Origin: Hyperoodon ampullatus
Taxonomy: Eukaryota; Chordata; Mammalia; Artiodactyla; Ziphiidae
Length of the DNA stretch: 64,000 nucleotides
Direction of reading: 5' to 3'
Assembly (NCBI GenBank): GCA_949752795.1
Contig: OX457058.1
Span: 170,626,223 to 170,690,222, forward strand
Shown here one piece after another: positions 54,985 through 64,000 of this stretch. Made by a program: the position numbers and the translations under genes. The first letter of the stretch is position 1; the number at the start of each line of letters is the position of its first letter. The notes beneath the pieces are model-generated. The model did not search any database. It saw only the letters and a program-made list of their open reading frames with translations, and was not told the origin of the DNA.

Positions 54985-55420
54985 GGAAGTGCTGGCTTGG
55001 CTCCATTGCTGTGTGATCTTGACCAGCTGGCCCTTCTCTGGGCCTTGGCTTCCTCTGCAGAGAATAGAGAGCAGGGCTTGCACTGCTGGCCTCACAGCAC
55101 TGCCAGAAAGATCAAGGCTCATCAACTTGAAAGTTCTACAGAAATCTAATTCTTGCCGGTGCAGAGGTATGGGCAAGATGCTGGGGATCCCAGAGCCAGG
55201 GGTTGGTCCCTAGTCAGGGGCGATCAGGGAAGCTTCTCAGAGGCCCAAATGACCTTTGACCTGAGTCTCCAAAGATGAGTTGGATTTTTTTGGTTGCAGA
55301 TGAGGCTAGAAAGGAAAGTTAAAGCAGATCGCACAGGCTTTGAAAGCCAGGACTTTCTCCTGGCGGCAGTGGGAAGCCTGTGAGGGTTTTAAGCACGGTG
55401 CTCTTGGGCTAGCTTTTGTT
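54985..55420. repeat. MIR (plus) followed by L2 (minus)
   Basis: At 54985-55145, 'cattgctgtgtgatcttgac' and 'gggccttggcttcctctgca' are MIR. At 55210-55420, 'tcagggaagcttctcagagg', 'gggaagcctgtgagggtttt' and 'aagcacggtg' are reversed L2. Confidence 0.65.
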
Positions 55421-55439
55421 CCAATGTCAGGATTAAGTT

Positions 55440-56510
55440 CATCTCTGATTTACAGAAGACTCAAAATAACAGTGGCTTAAACGTATAAGAAGTTATTATC
55501 TGGCAGAAAATAAGCCCAGAAGCAGGCAATCCAAGACTGGTAGAGCAGGTCTGCAGAGTCCCCAGGGACCCAGGCTCCTTTCTGCTCCGCTCACCTCTGG
55601 ATGTGGCTCCCATCTTCAATATCACCTCATGGTCCAAGATGGCTGTTGGAGCGGCAGCAGGGCAAATGAACGGGCGTAGGACAAAAGAGACACACCCCCA
55701 TCAGAGTCAGTTCCTTTTAAAGAGCCTTCCCAGAAGCCCCACACACAACACGTGCTCCCATCTTCTCAGCCAGAACTTAGTCTTGTAGCCACTTGGCTGC
55801 AAAAAAGGACTGATGATAAAGTCTTTGTTCTGAGTAATAATTTGACCTGCTACATATCAGAGCTCTGTAACTAAAGAAGGTGGGATTGGATATTAAATAG
55901 CCATCTGGCAGTCCCTGCTACAGAGGCTTTTGGCTATAAGAAGCAGGACACCTGACACCCAGATTTTAATACTTCCTTGATGAGGAGTCTGGAGAATTAT
56001 GTCCCAGGGTTGAGTTTCTGACTCAACAATGACATCAAAACAGAGATTCTTTCTATCCTTTGTTCTGCCATCCTTAGTATATTGGACATTAATTAAATGG
56101 TTTATTATCAAATAGCAACTTAATATTTGAAAAGCACTTATGCTACATAAAAAGAAAATATGTTCAATGTATCACCTCACAATCACAAGATGACTGCCAC
56201 AGCTCCAGACATCACATCCTGTCCCTATATCCTATGATGTAGGAAAGGAGGAAAGAGGGCAAAAGAGTTTTCTCCTTGTGCCATTCTTATGTGTTGTCAG
56301 GAAAGAAAAACTATCTCAGAAGCACCCCTCCCCCATCAGACTTCCTTTTATGTCTTATCAACCAGGAGTAGGCCACAGCCCATATCTAGACCAACCACGT
56401 CACAGGGGGGCCATGGTTGCCATGAATGGCTTAGATCAATTATGATACACCTCCAAGGCTGGATTCACTGCCACCCAAACAAAACCAGGGCTGATTCAAT
56501 CACAAGGCAG
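55440..56510. repeat. Two copies of an unassigned old repeat
   Basis: The first (55440-55900) has 'ctcatggtccaagatggctg', 'cagccagaacttagtcttgt' and 'agccacttggctgcaa'. The second (56160-56510) has 'cacaagatgactgccacagc', 'tccagacatcacatcc' and 'tagaccaaccacgtcacagg'. Both resemble a common mammalian repeat whose name I do not recall. AT-rich unique sequence lies between them. Confidence 0.45.
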
Positions 56511-56519
56511 AAGGGGACA

Positions 56520-57660
56520 GGGCCAGTGGGTGGTGAACCAACCTTGCCTGCCACACTTTAGAAGAGAGTGGAGGTTCGGAAAACACCGAGGAGCTGCTGA
56601 AACTGGGCCAGTGGGAGGTGCTGAGAGATGGAGAGTCAGCCACGCCAAGGAGCCAAAAAGCAGCCTCACGGGGCAACCCGGGCCCTGCACGTTCACCACA
56701 ATCTTCTCTTTTTCAGCAAAATGGCTGCTCCTCCTGGGGCCCAGGGCTGTGCTGGCCCGAAATGGGCCACGCAAGTGCATGTGGGCAGCCCCCGCACTGA
56801 CTCTTAATTGCATCAAACCCTCTCCCTTTCTGCCACCAAGGACGCATTGTGCTCATTTCCCCAGTCCCCGCGGGCACAGGGGCTCCAAGCAGAGTGTGTC
56901 AGGAATTCTGTGTTTTCACCTTGGCCTGAGCTTCCCAATTTATCTTACAGTTTCATTAAGTCTCACGCCACATACCACAGACATATTTCTAACCTAACGG
57001 CCTGTTGCAGGGGCTCCAGGATGCTACGAATGAGTGTTCTTTGCCTGGTTTTCTTTCTTAAAACCAAATAATTATTCACCACTCTCCCCCTGTGTCTTGC
57101 ACGGTTCACTTAGATTAATAACATTTGAGATTCTGCCTATTAGGTACCGAAAACAGCGAGCGGGGGCCTTCTAGCCAATTCCAATTCCAGATACTGCATG
57201 ATGGAAACTATTTCTCCCCGACCCTCTTGCCAGCAACAAGCTTTTCTCTAACGGCTTAATTAGGATTCAAGATTGTGTCCAGAAACCCAGAGCCTCAGAA
57301 GGAGCCAAGCCAGTGTGTTTACAGACTTCTGTGTTCAGTTCATTTCTGGTTTTGTATTTTGCAAGAGGAGGGAAAAGGAAATGGCTGAGAGAGAGACAGA
57401 GAGATGGAGGGACAGAGAGATAGAGACAGAGAAAGAGGTGGGTTTTTAACAACAGGAGGAAGCTTCAAATATGGTGGAAAGGCAGTTAGTTGGCAGCCAG
57501 CTGGGAAGATGGGAACAGAGAGAAGCAGGTACTGAAATGCAAAGACAGTTCGGACATGCCAGAGATCAGAGCAATGAATGGGCTAGCTTGACCTGCCACA
57601 CCGTGGTGACAAGAGATTATTAACCTGTCCTGTCAATCGCTCCTGATGGGGCCCGAGCAA
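56520..57660. other. Repeat-poor block, candidate regulatory DNA
   Basis: From about 56690 to 57380 I see no mobile element. Motif-like sequence includes 'agattaataacatttgagat' (57113) and 'agccaattccaattccagat' (57173). The same lack of insertions is seen at 16,000-19,980. A GA-rich tract follows at 57386-57438. The 155-codon frame 56530-56997 has no recognisable domain. Confidence 0.35.
57386..57438. repeat. (GA)n-rich microsatellite
   Basis: Purine-only run of GAGA and GACA units, imperfect. Confidence 0.85.
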
Positions 57661-57677
57661 GGGGAGGAAGACTTGTG

Positions 57678-58299
57678 GGGTTTTTTTATTTTGTTTTGTC
57701 TTTTCATTTTTATTGAAGTATAGTTGATTTACAATGTTGTGTTAGTTTCAGGTGTACATCAAATCTAATCAACTATACATATATATATATATATATCCAC
57801 TCTTTTTTAGATTCTTTTTTTTTTAACTTTTTATTTTATATTGGAGTATAGCCGATTAGCAGTGCTGTGATAGTTTCAGGTGCACAGCAAAGAGACTCAG
57901 CCATATATATATATATATATGTGTATCTATTCTCCCCCAGACTCCTTTCCCATCCAGGCTGCCACATAACATTGAGCAGAGTTCCCTGTGCTATACAGTA
58001 GGTCCTTGTTGGTTATCCTTTTTAAATACAGCAGTGTGTACATGTCAATCCCAAACTCCCTAACTATCCCTTCCCTCCACCCTTCCCACTCCTGCCTGGT
58101 AACCATAAGTTCATTCTCTAAGTCTGTGAGTCTGTCTCTGTTTTGTAAATACGTTCATTTGTATCATTTCTTTTTAGATTCCGCATATAAGCGATATCAT
58201 GTAACATTTCTCTTTCTCTGTCTGACTTACTTCACTTGGTATGACAATCTCTAGGTCCATCCATGTTGCTGCAAATGGCATTATTTCATTCTTTTTTAT
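57678..58299 (-). mobile_element. LINE-1 insertion with two tandem 3' UTRs
   Basis: Two L1 3' ends lie head to tail on the minus strand. 57678-57812 has 'gaagtatagttgatttacaa' and an AT run. 57813-58299 has its own T run, 'tattggagtatagccgatta', 'tgctatacagtaggtccttg' and the ORF2 end 'atccatgttgctgcaaatgg'. A single duplication pair flanks the whole: gaggaagacttgtg (57664-57677) and gaggaagccttgtg (58300-58313), 13 of 14 identical. Confidence 0.88.
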
Positions 58300-58314
58300 G
58301 AGGAAGCCTTGTGT

Positions 58315-58750
58315 TTGAAAGCAGCAGAACTCAAGTTAAATTCTTTCTCCATTCCTTCCCAGCTGAGTGGCCTTGGTCAAGTCACCTTACCCCTCTGAGT
58401 GTTAGTTTCCTCATCTGGGAATAATAATACTGGGATATTTCACAGAATTATTTTGAGGCTTATAAAAGAAGTATGAGAAAAACATTGGACAATGACAAAC
58501 AATGGTAAAAATGAGCAGGAATGAGTTGAATCTGTATCCCATGGACTTTTATGTCACCCTGGAGATGATGGCCAAACCCTACAGCTGGACAGTGGACAGG
58601 CCTCTAAGGAGCTGTGGGCACAATTTACACTCTCTTGGCCTCAGTTTCCTCATCTATAAAATGGGTTAATAATAGTGTGGCTTAAAAGACACGATGCACA
58701 TAAAGCCCTTAACTCAGTGTCTGGCATGAGGCAGGTGCTCACACCTGGGG
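58315..58750 (+). repeat. Two MIR copies
   Basis: At 58315-58490: 'tggccttggtcaagtcacct', 'gtgttagtttcctcatctgg', 'gaggcttataaaagaag'. At 58610-58750: 'ggcctcagtttcctcatcta', 'taaaatgggttaataatag', 'gtgtctggcatgaggcaggt'. Both are in sense orientation. Confidence 0.85.
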
Positions 58751-59169
58751 GTGAGCAGGAAGTGGCCTGTTCAAAGCCCATCATTGTCGTGGTGAGGAAT
58801 CTGAGGCTGAGAGCAGGAGGTGATATCTGCTGATCCACAATGAGTTAATGGAAGATCCTGGTTAGGACTCATGTGATATTTTACCACCGGCCAATAGAAA
58901 TACGCGCCCATTTAAGTGCATATAAAGGGATCAATAGAAGCCAGAGAAAGCATGAAACTTTGACAACATGCTGGTAAGAAAGAATTCAGGAATTCAAAAT
59001 AAACTTTAGCATAAGAAGGGCAGACGCCAGAGGGGCAATCCTCCTGGGAATGTTCATTTATATTAGCGTCTTTCTTATCAAAAGTGGAATCATCAATTAG
59101 GCCAATTTCCCAATAGCTCTTAGAAAGTGCCATTTTGCATCTGACCCTGTCTAGGGATCCTTGGACCCA
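58751..59169. other. Single-copy DNA with CCAAT and TATA-like motifs
   Basis: CCAAT at 58891-58895 lies 26 bp before tataaagg at 58921-58928. The pairing is suggestive but common by chance. No exon is seen. Confidence 0.3.
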
Positions 59170-59875
59170 GCATTGCTTTTACGTGTGAGGTTGTCTGTTA
59201 CAGAGTTCGTAATAGCAAGACATTGAAAGCATCCTGTATGTTGGAGGGTTAGTTAAGCAAAGCATTGTCATCCAATATGAGACAAGTGTTCAAACTGACA
59301 TCTGTAAAGAATTTTTAAGGAAACAGGAAAAATACTTATGGTATAATGTGAAGAAAAAGATACAAAGGGACACAAAACTGCATCCATGATTTCAACTGCA
59401 TAAAATAAATGTGTATGCATTAGTGATGCTGAGCATCTTTTCATGTGCCTCTTGGCCAAAATGAAAGAGAAAGTACATTTTCAGAGTACAAGGGAGTCAA
59501 GCTCCAGCAGGCCCAGCTCGCCAAGTACAAAACACAATAAAAATTTAGAAGGAGGAGGAAATAGAGTGATGTAGGTCAAAGGGTACAAAGTTTCAGCTCT
59601 AAGAAGAATATGTTCTGAGGCTCTAATGTACAGCACGTTGACTATAGTTAATAATATGGTATTGAATACTCAGAAGTTGCTGAGAGATTGTCAGCATTCT
59701 CGCCACCAAAAATAAAAGTTAACTATGCGAGATGATGGAGGTGGTAATTATCTTGGTCTCGGTAATCATTCCACAATGTCAGTGTATGTCAAATCGTCAC
59801 AGAGTACCATTTAAATACGTACAATTGTATTTGTCGATTATTTCCAATTATTCCTTATTAAAGTTAAAAAAAACT
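59170..59875 (+). mobile_element. Old L1 relics
   Basis: 59170-59420 ('cgtaatagcaagacattgaa', 'gtataatgtgaagaaaaaga') resembles an L1ME ORF2 end. 59565-59875 ('gtacagcacgttgactatag', 'gtacaattgtatttgtcgat') is an L1MA-type 3' UTR like 7400-7660. Between them, 59421-59458 ('gagcatcttttcatgtgcct') is L1 sequence in the opposite orientation. Confidence 0.65.
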
Positions 59876-59924
59876 TAAACGGAAAAAAACCTGCAAAATT
59901 ATCAGCATTTCCTTTACAACGATC

Positions 59925-60117
59925 TATTGCTCTATAACAAACCACCATAAAATGTAGCACTCAAAACAACCTCAGTTTGTTATTTCTCATAATTCTGTGG
60001 GTCAGGAATTCAGGCAGGGCTCAGCTGGGCAATTCTGCTCCACGTGGAACAGGCAGGGATCACTCAGTCCTCTGGCTTCAGCCATCTAGACATCACTGTG
60101 GAGCCTGAACCTGAATG

Positions 60118-60162
<45 letters not shown>

Positions 60163-60345
60163 CACCTCATTCAGTCATCCAGCTTAAGCTACTTTTCAGC
60201 ATGCTGCCGGCTCCCCAGAGCACAAAGGCAGACACTGCCGGGCTTCTTTACGGCTGTGCCCAGAGCTCACATACTCCCACTCTTTCCACACTCTGTTGGT
60301 GAAAGCCTTCCTGGGCCAAGTCCAATTCCAGGAGAAAGGAAAGAG
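59925..60345 (-). mobile_element. MLT1-type MaLR LTR with CT microsatellite
   Basis: 'tgctctataacaaaccacca', 'cataattctgtgggtcagga' and 'gcagggctcagctgggcaat' on the left, with 'ccacactctgttggtgaaag' and 'ccttcctgggccaagtccaa' on the right, are a reversed MLT1-type LTR. A perfect (CT)n at 60122-60160 lies within it. Confidence 0.78.
60122..60160. repeat. (CT)n microsatellite
   Basis: A perfect dinucleotide run of about 39 bp, likely polymorphic. Confidence 0.97.
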
Positions 60346-60544
60346 ATGCCACCTCTTGATGTGGCAGTAGCACTACATAGAGGAATGGGAGGAGTTGCAG
60401 ACGGCCACCTTTGGAGACAAGAACCACAGTTACCAGGTTCACCTCGGTCTGTTCATGATGGGAGGAGAGCAACATTTTCCCATGACTGTAATGCTGGTGC
60501 ATCTGCCCAGGACAAAAGAGGCCTGAGTTGAGCTCTGGGTCCAC

Positions 60545-60710
60545 GTTCTAACAGACATTGGCTCAAATCCCTGTTCTACCACTTACTAACTAGCCAATAA
60601 ACCTCTCTGAGCCTCAGTTTCCTCACCTGTAAAATGGGCATAGTAATGTCTGCCTCATATGCTGAGAGAATTAAGGTAAAATGTGTACCCCAGTGTCAGG
60701 CCAGCATAGT
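60545..60710 (+). repeat. MIR SINE
   Basis: 'ttctaccacttactaactag', 'ctctgagcctcagtttcctc', 'acctgtaaaatgggcatagt' and 'gagagaattaaggtaaaatg' follow MIR. 'ctcagtttcctcacctgtaa' is close to consensus. Confidence 0.9.
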
Positions 60711-60899
60711 TATCCAGAAAATGTTAGTATTGCCCCTCCTTCTTTCTTAGGCCTTTTATAGTAAAGTTTGGGAAGTAGAAATGAAGATTTATGCTTTTTC
60801 AAGCCTTCTAGGATTATCAGAGCTCTGAGCAGACATTCTGGAAATGAAGGAGTAGCTAATGCTCTGGGCAGTCTAGCAAGTTTGCCCACACTTTGATAA

Positions 60900-61390
60900 C
60901 AGGCACTATGGGGGTGAGCACGTGACCGAGGCCTGGCCAATCATAGTATCTCCTTCTTTTGAACCAAGGATTCATTCAAGGGAGCACATGTGACTCAGGT
61001 GGAGCCAATCAGGGTTATTCCCTGGGATTTCTGAGTCTGAGCTGGGGAAGTAGCCTTGCTTCTGGAGTCCAAGAGCTAGAAGAATGGGATGTTAGGACTA
61101 CGGTCCGCTATCTTTAAGGCTGGGCTGACAAGGTAAGTGGAAAATAAAGAGAGCAACAGGGTCCTGGTAGCCCTCTAGTTTGGTAACCCATCCTTCAGTT
61201 CTAGGACCCAGCCACAGCTGCCATAAATTCCGTTTCTGCAGAAGCCAGGAAGCGCCGGGCTTCTGACATTTGCTAGCAAGTGTCCTGACTAACATAAATT
61301 TCAAGAGGCAGAGAGATACTGGAGGTGGAATAATGGACAGAGAGGCAGAAGAAGGAGGACACAGCAGCCAGAAATAGATCATTCCTGGGC
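60900..61390. repeat. Old repeat with two CCAAT-like motifs, family unassigned
   Basis: 'gaggcctggccaatcatagt', 'gagcacatgtgactcaggtg', 'gagccaatcagggttattcc' and 'ctgggatttctgagtctgag' are recurrent phrases of an old mammalian repeat also seen at 41380-41650. Name not recalled. Confidence 0.45.
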
Positions 61391-61489
61391 TACTCAAACT
61401 GCTCAGGATAGCAACCGAGTAAAAGCCCAGCACCACCGCTTCTCACTTGCTCACTCGCCATAGTAGATAAGAACATGACAGTTCACTGT

Positions 61490-61940
61490 GGTATTATCTA
61501 GGGAAATGGAAAATAAACATCAACAACCATCAACAGGAGAATGGCCAAATAAGCTGAGATAAATTCATACAGTTGACTACATAGCAATAATTTAAGACAA
61601 CGAGAAAAATTAATGTATTGCAAATAATCAAAAGTAATGACATGAGAACATCTACAAGACATATTTTTGAGTGAAATCTAAGTACAGAATGGTAAAAGCA
61701 AACAAAGAAACAATCAAAAACAAACAACAAAAAACATACAAGCACGCATACAGAGAAAACAGCATTCTACAGTGTCCATATAGTGTATAAGTGCATGGAT
61801 ACAAACCAAGCTGATGGCGGTTTCTTCTGGGAAGTGAAACAGGGACTAAGACTGGATCTGGGAAGGGGTCAAAATGGACTTTAGTCTTATCTATAATGCA
61901 TTCAGGTTTATAGATATATTACATAGTATTTTAAAATAAC
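61490..61940 (+). mobile_element. Old L1ME 3' end
   Basis: 'caaccatcaacaggagaatg', 'atttttgagtgaaatctaag' and 'ttcttctgggaagtgaaaca' follow the L1ME ORF2 end and 3' region in sense orientation. There is no open frame. Confidence 0.65.
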
Positions 61941-61959
61941 CACCATGGGGACTCATGAC

Positions 61960-62115
61960 AGTTTAATTTTGAGATCATTGATTTCAACATCCTTAATTTA
62001 GAGTTGAAGAAACAAAAAGACTCAGAGAAGGCAAGTGACTGGCCCAAGCCCACACAGGGTGGAGATTTTGTATTAAACCCAGCAGAGTTCCAGCCCAGGG
62101 TCTCCCTAACATGTC
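61960..62115 (-). repeat. MIR SINE relic
   Basis: 'agaaggcaagtgactggccc' and 'aagcccacacagggtggaga' are the reversed MIR core. The 200-codon frame at 62004-62606 starts inside this repeat. Confidence 0.7.
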
Positions 62116-62775
62116 ACACTGTCACCCCCAAGCTGAAGCAACCAAGCTATCCTCTCAGCATTAGACAATGCCCAGGGAGACAGAGAACTTGTGCCTTCCA
62201 TGTCCTTATCCCATATCCGGTCATCATCCACGTGCCTGGACAGACAGGATGCAAAGGGAAGAGGATTAGGCCGGGAGGCAGGAACCGGTTTGGGATTTTT
62301 CTCTGCCCTCAACCTCCCGGTGGGTCCTTGGCTGAGGGGGCCACTGACTCAGTGGTCTCCCTGCTTCCTTTCACCTCTCAGGTGCTACCCTCTGTGAACT
62401 TTGCCTGCGGCCAAGTCCATATGCAGCATACCCTCTGTGTGACCCTGGATCTTTGCCTCCTGTTCATAATTAAGAGAAGAAACCACCAAATGAGCAAACG
62501 CGGAAATATACGCAGCAATGAAGGCTTTTTTTTTCTTTATGTGAACTATTTTGGCCTAATTCATTTTTTACAAAGAGAACGACTAATATTTCATGGGGAG
62601 AGATAAGATCTTACTTCAATTGACCTTGAACTGAATCTACAAATTTCTCAGAGGTGACCTCTTCATTGACGCTTGATACACATTCACAAATAAATGAACT
62701 GAGAAGATTCTTATTTAGATAACTAGTCCAATCGAGGATCCAAAATAAAGGCAGATGTCCAGGGCTCATGAGGAG
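62116..62775. other. Single-copy DNA, no gene seen
   Basis: Unique sequence, AT-rich after 62460. The frame running through it has no recognisable domain. Confidence 0.45.
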
Positions 62776-62779
62776 AGTC

Positions 62780-62850
62780 ATGGAATCATGGAATCTTAGA
62801 ATAACAGATTTTTAGAATGATAGAATTATAGAATCTTAGAGTTGAAGAAT
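62780..62850. repeat. AGAAT-rich degenerate tandem array
   Basis: The unit (T)AGAAT or GGAATC recurs about seven times ('catggaatcttagaataaca', 'tagaattatagaatcttaga'). It precedes 'gaggggaccgctaaggtg', a pattern known from an old mammalian repeat that I cannot name. Confidence 0.6.
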
Positions 62851-62889
62851 CCATGGTTAGAGGGGACCGCTAAGGTGAAAAAATGAAAG

Positions 62890-63090
62890 ATCTGAACTGT
62901 GAACTCTTTAGGGAAGGGGTTAAGTATTGGTCATCCCTAGCACTGAGCCTGGCACACAGTGGGAAGCCAGGGAGGGAATCATTCATTCAGCAAAGCTCTG
63001 TTACACCCCTACTATGCACCAGAACCCGAGTGACATAGAGAATGCAGAGATGAGTTAACACAGACCCTGCCCTTGAGACGGCTGGCTGGA
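62890..63090. repeat. Two abutting L2 ends in opposite orientation
   Basis: At 62890-62975, 'actgtgaactctttagggaa' and 'cactgagcctggcacacagt' are L2 plus. At 62978-63090, 'tcattcattcagcaaagctc', 'ctactatgcaccagaacccg' and 'acacagaccctgcccttgag' are L2 minus. Confidence 0.72.
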
Positions 63091-63094
63091 GAGG

Positions 63095-64000
63095 ATTCTG
63101 GACCAATTTCCTCTAATACATGCCCTTTACCTGCCCAAGCTGTTCCTTCAGGGTGCCCCCATCCCCTCCCGGACCTTGGACCTGGATTTCAGAGGGCTGC
63201 CACCAGGGATGTAGCGGAATCTCCCTGTCCCTGAGTGGGACAACTGGTAGGCTTTTGCCAACAAAAATAACAGAATGAAAGAAAAAAAAAATGTAAGTGA
63301 ACATAGCCCGAATTCAATTATTTATGGTTTTTTCCATATACATCCTGTTATAGGTCTTCATTAAAATGGGAATATTATTTGTTGCTCAGTAGGTATCAGG
63401 ATATTTTTAGTGGCAATTCTGCTGTAGGTCAAAATTTAAAGGCATAAAAATATATGGGTTCAAATAATCGTCCCTCACTAAGCTTCAGCTTCTGCTGACC
63501 ACATTGACTCCTGCTCTGCACGGCCCCATCAGTAAGCCTGAATGCGGCACAGCAGTGGGTCTGAGGAAATTTAATAGATAACCTAGCAGGGAAGACTTCT
63601 GCCACCAAATATGTTTGGGAAATGCTAGTTCAGAGTAAATTTCAGCACGTTTCTTTACAACAGGACTTCTCAGAGCATTTATCGTGCTAAAGTTCACAGT
63701 GAACCTCCGTAGGGGGCACTCAGGATGTAGTTAGTTTTCTCAACGTAACTTGACCACCGAACTCTTTTGGAGAAACCCTGAGCTGGGGGTAGAAAGCGAA
63801 CGCGATAAAGATGTGACCAACAAACCAGCACATTCCCAAAGTGACACAGTAGATCCCAGAGTTGATGCTCTCACGATCTTTTCCATCTTTGCATCCCTTC
63901 AATGTCCCCCTGGGCTTTTTGTTCAGCTGAGCTGCCCCGAGCTGCTGTGGGCAACCACCTCCATCATGAGGTTCTCTCTTTCCAATCCCTTCCTCACCCG
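63095..64000. other. Single-copy DNA to the window edge
   Basis: Unique sequence. Around 63625, 'tttgggaaatgctagttcag' may be the end of a decayed DNA transposon. No exon is seen before the edge. Confidence 0.45.

Noticed and set aside
62004..62606. Open reading frame of 200 codons
   Set aside because: It begins inside a MIR relic and runs into AT-rich unique DNA. No protein family is recognised.
1..64000. CRISPR array, phage or other prokaryotic system
   Set aside because: No regularly spaced repeats and no bacterial-type genes; the repeats are all mammalian interspersed or simple repeats.

Overview
This window is nuclear DNA from a mammal, and I find no protein-coding gene in it. The most informative elements are the tRNA-derived SINEs at about 8584-8868, 22333-22582, 26785-27001, 43582-43739, 43844-44203, 45352-45680, 45884-46098 and 50407-50763. 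They begin with the 'cttccctggtgg' head of the cetartiodactyl CHR family, and two (26785 and 45884) carry the 'gagaggccc' tail that I associate with whales and dolphins. The younger LINE-1 3' ends are of the cetacean type. I saw no ruminant BovB and no pig PRE-1 element. The best guess is therefore a cetacean, probably a toothed whale. The window also holds the ancient repeats shared by placental mammals: MIR, L2, MaLR LTRs, MER5A, MER1 and old L1M.

Layout. Bases 1-10,000 hold MIR and L2 relics, two MaLR LTRs each split by a later L1, an MER5A inside an L2, and an MER1 inside a MIR. Around 10,107-10,311 is a promoter-like block with three CCAAT boxes in one orientation, two of them in a tandem duplication, followed by a TATA-like site. 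Bases 11,000-16,000 are MIR, L2 and L1 relics. Bases 16,000-19,980 are the longest stretch nearly free of repeats, AT-rich with homeodomain-type motifs plus a small CpG-rich patch near 19,300-19,440; this is the best candidate for conserved regulatory DNA. Bases 20,000-30,000 hold a TG microsatellite, a SINE carrying extra 3' sequence, an L1 with a 5' inversion, and a 2.2 kb old L1 split by a younger one. Bases 30,000-42,000 are mostly single-copy intergenic or intronic DNA with scattered MIR and L2. Bases 42,300-46,100 are dense in mobile elements: an L1, an old L1M split by two SINEs, an MER1 and two more SINEs. Bases 46,100-57,600 alternate MIR and L2 pairs with single-copy DNA, ending in a second candidate regulatory block near 56,690-57,260. 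Bases 57,678-64,000 hold an L1 insertion with two tandem 3' ends, more L1 relics, an MLT1-type LTR with a CT microsatellite, and MIR and L2.

No operon, CRISPR array, bacterial feature or intact transposon coding region is present. The open reading frames are short. Those I checked are either inside repeats or show no recognisable protein. The two recognisable coding remnants are decayed C-terminal pieces of LINE-1 ORF2. What the window records best is insertion history: for thirteen insertions I could read target-site duplications directly from the sequence. Family names come from memory of consensus sequences and would be settled by a RepeatMasker run; boundaries without a stated target-site duplication are approximate, to within tens of bases.
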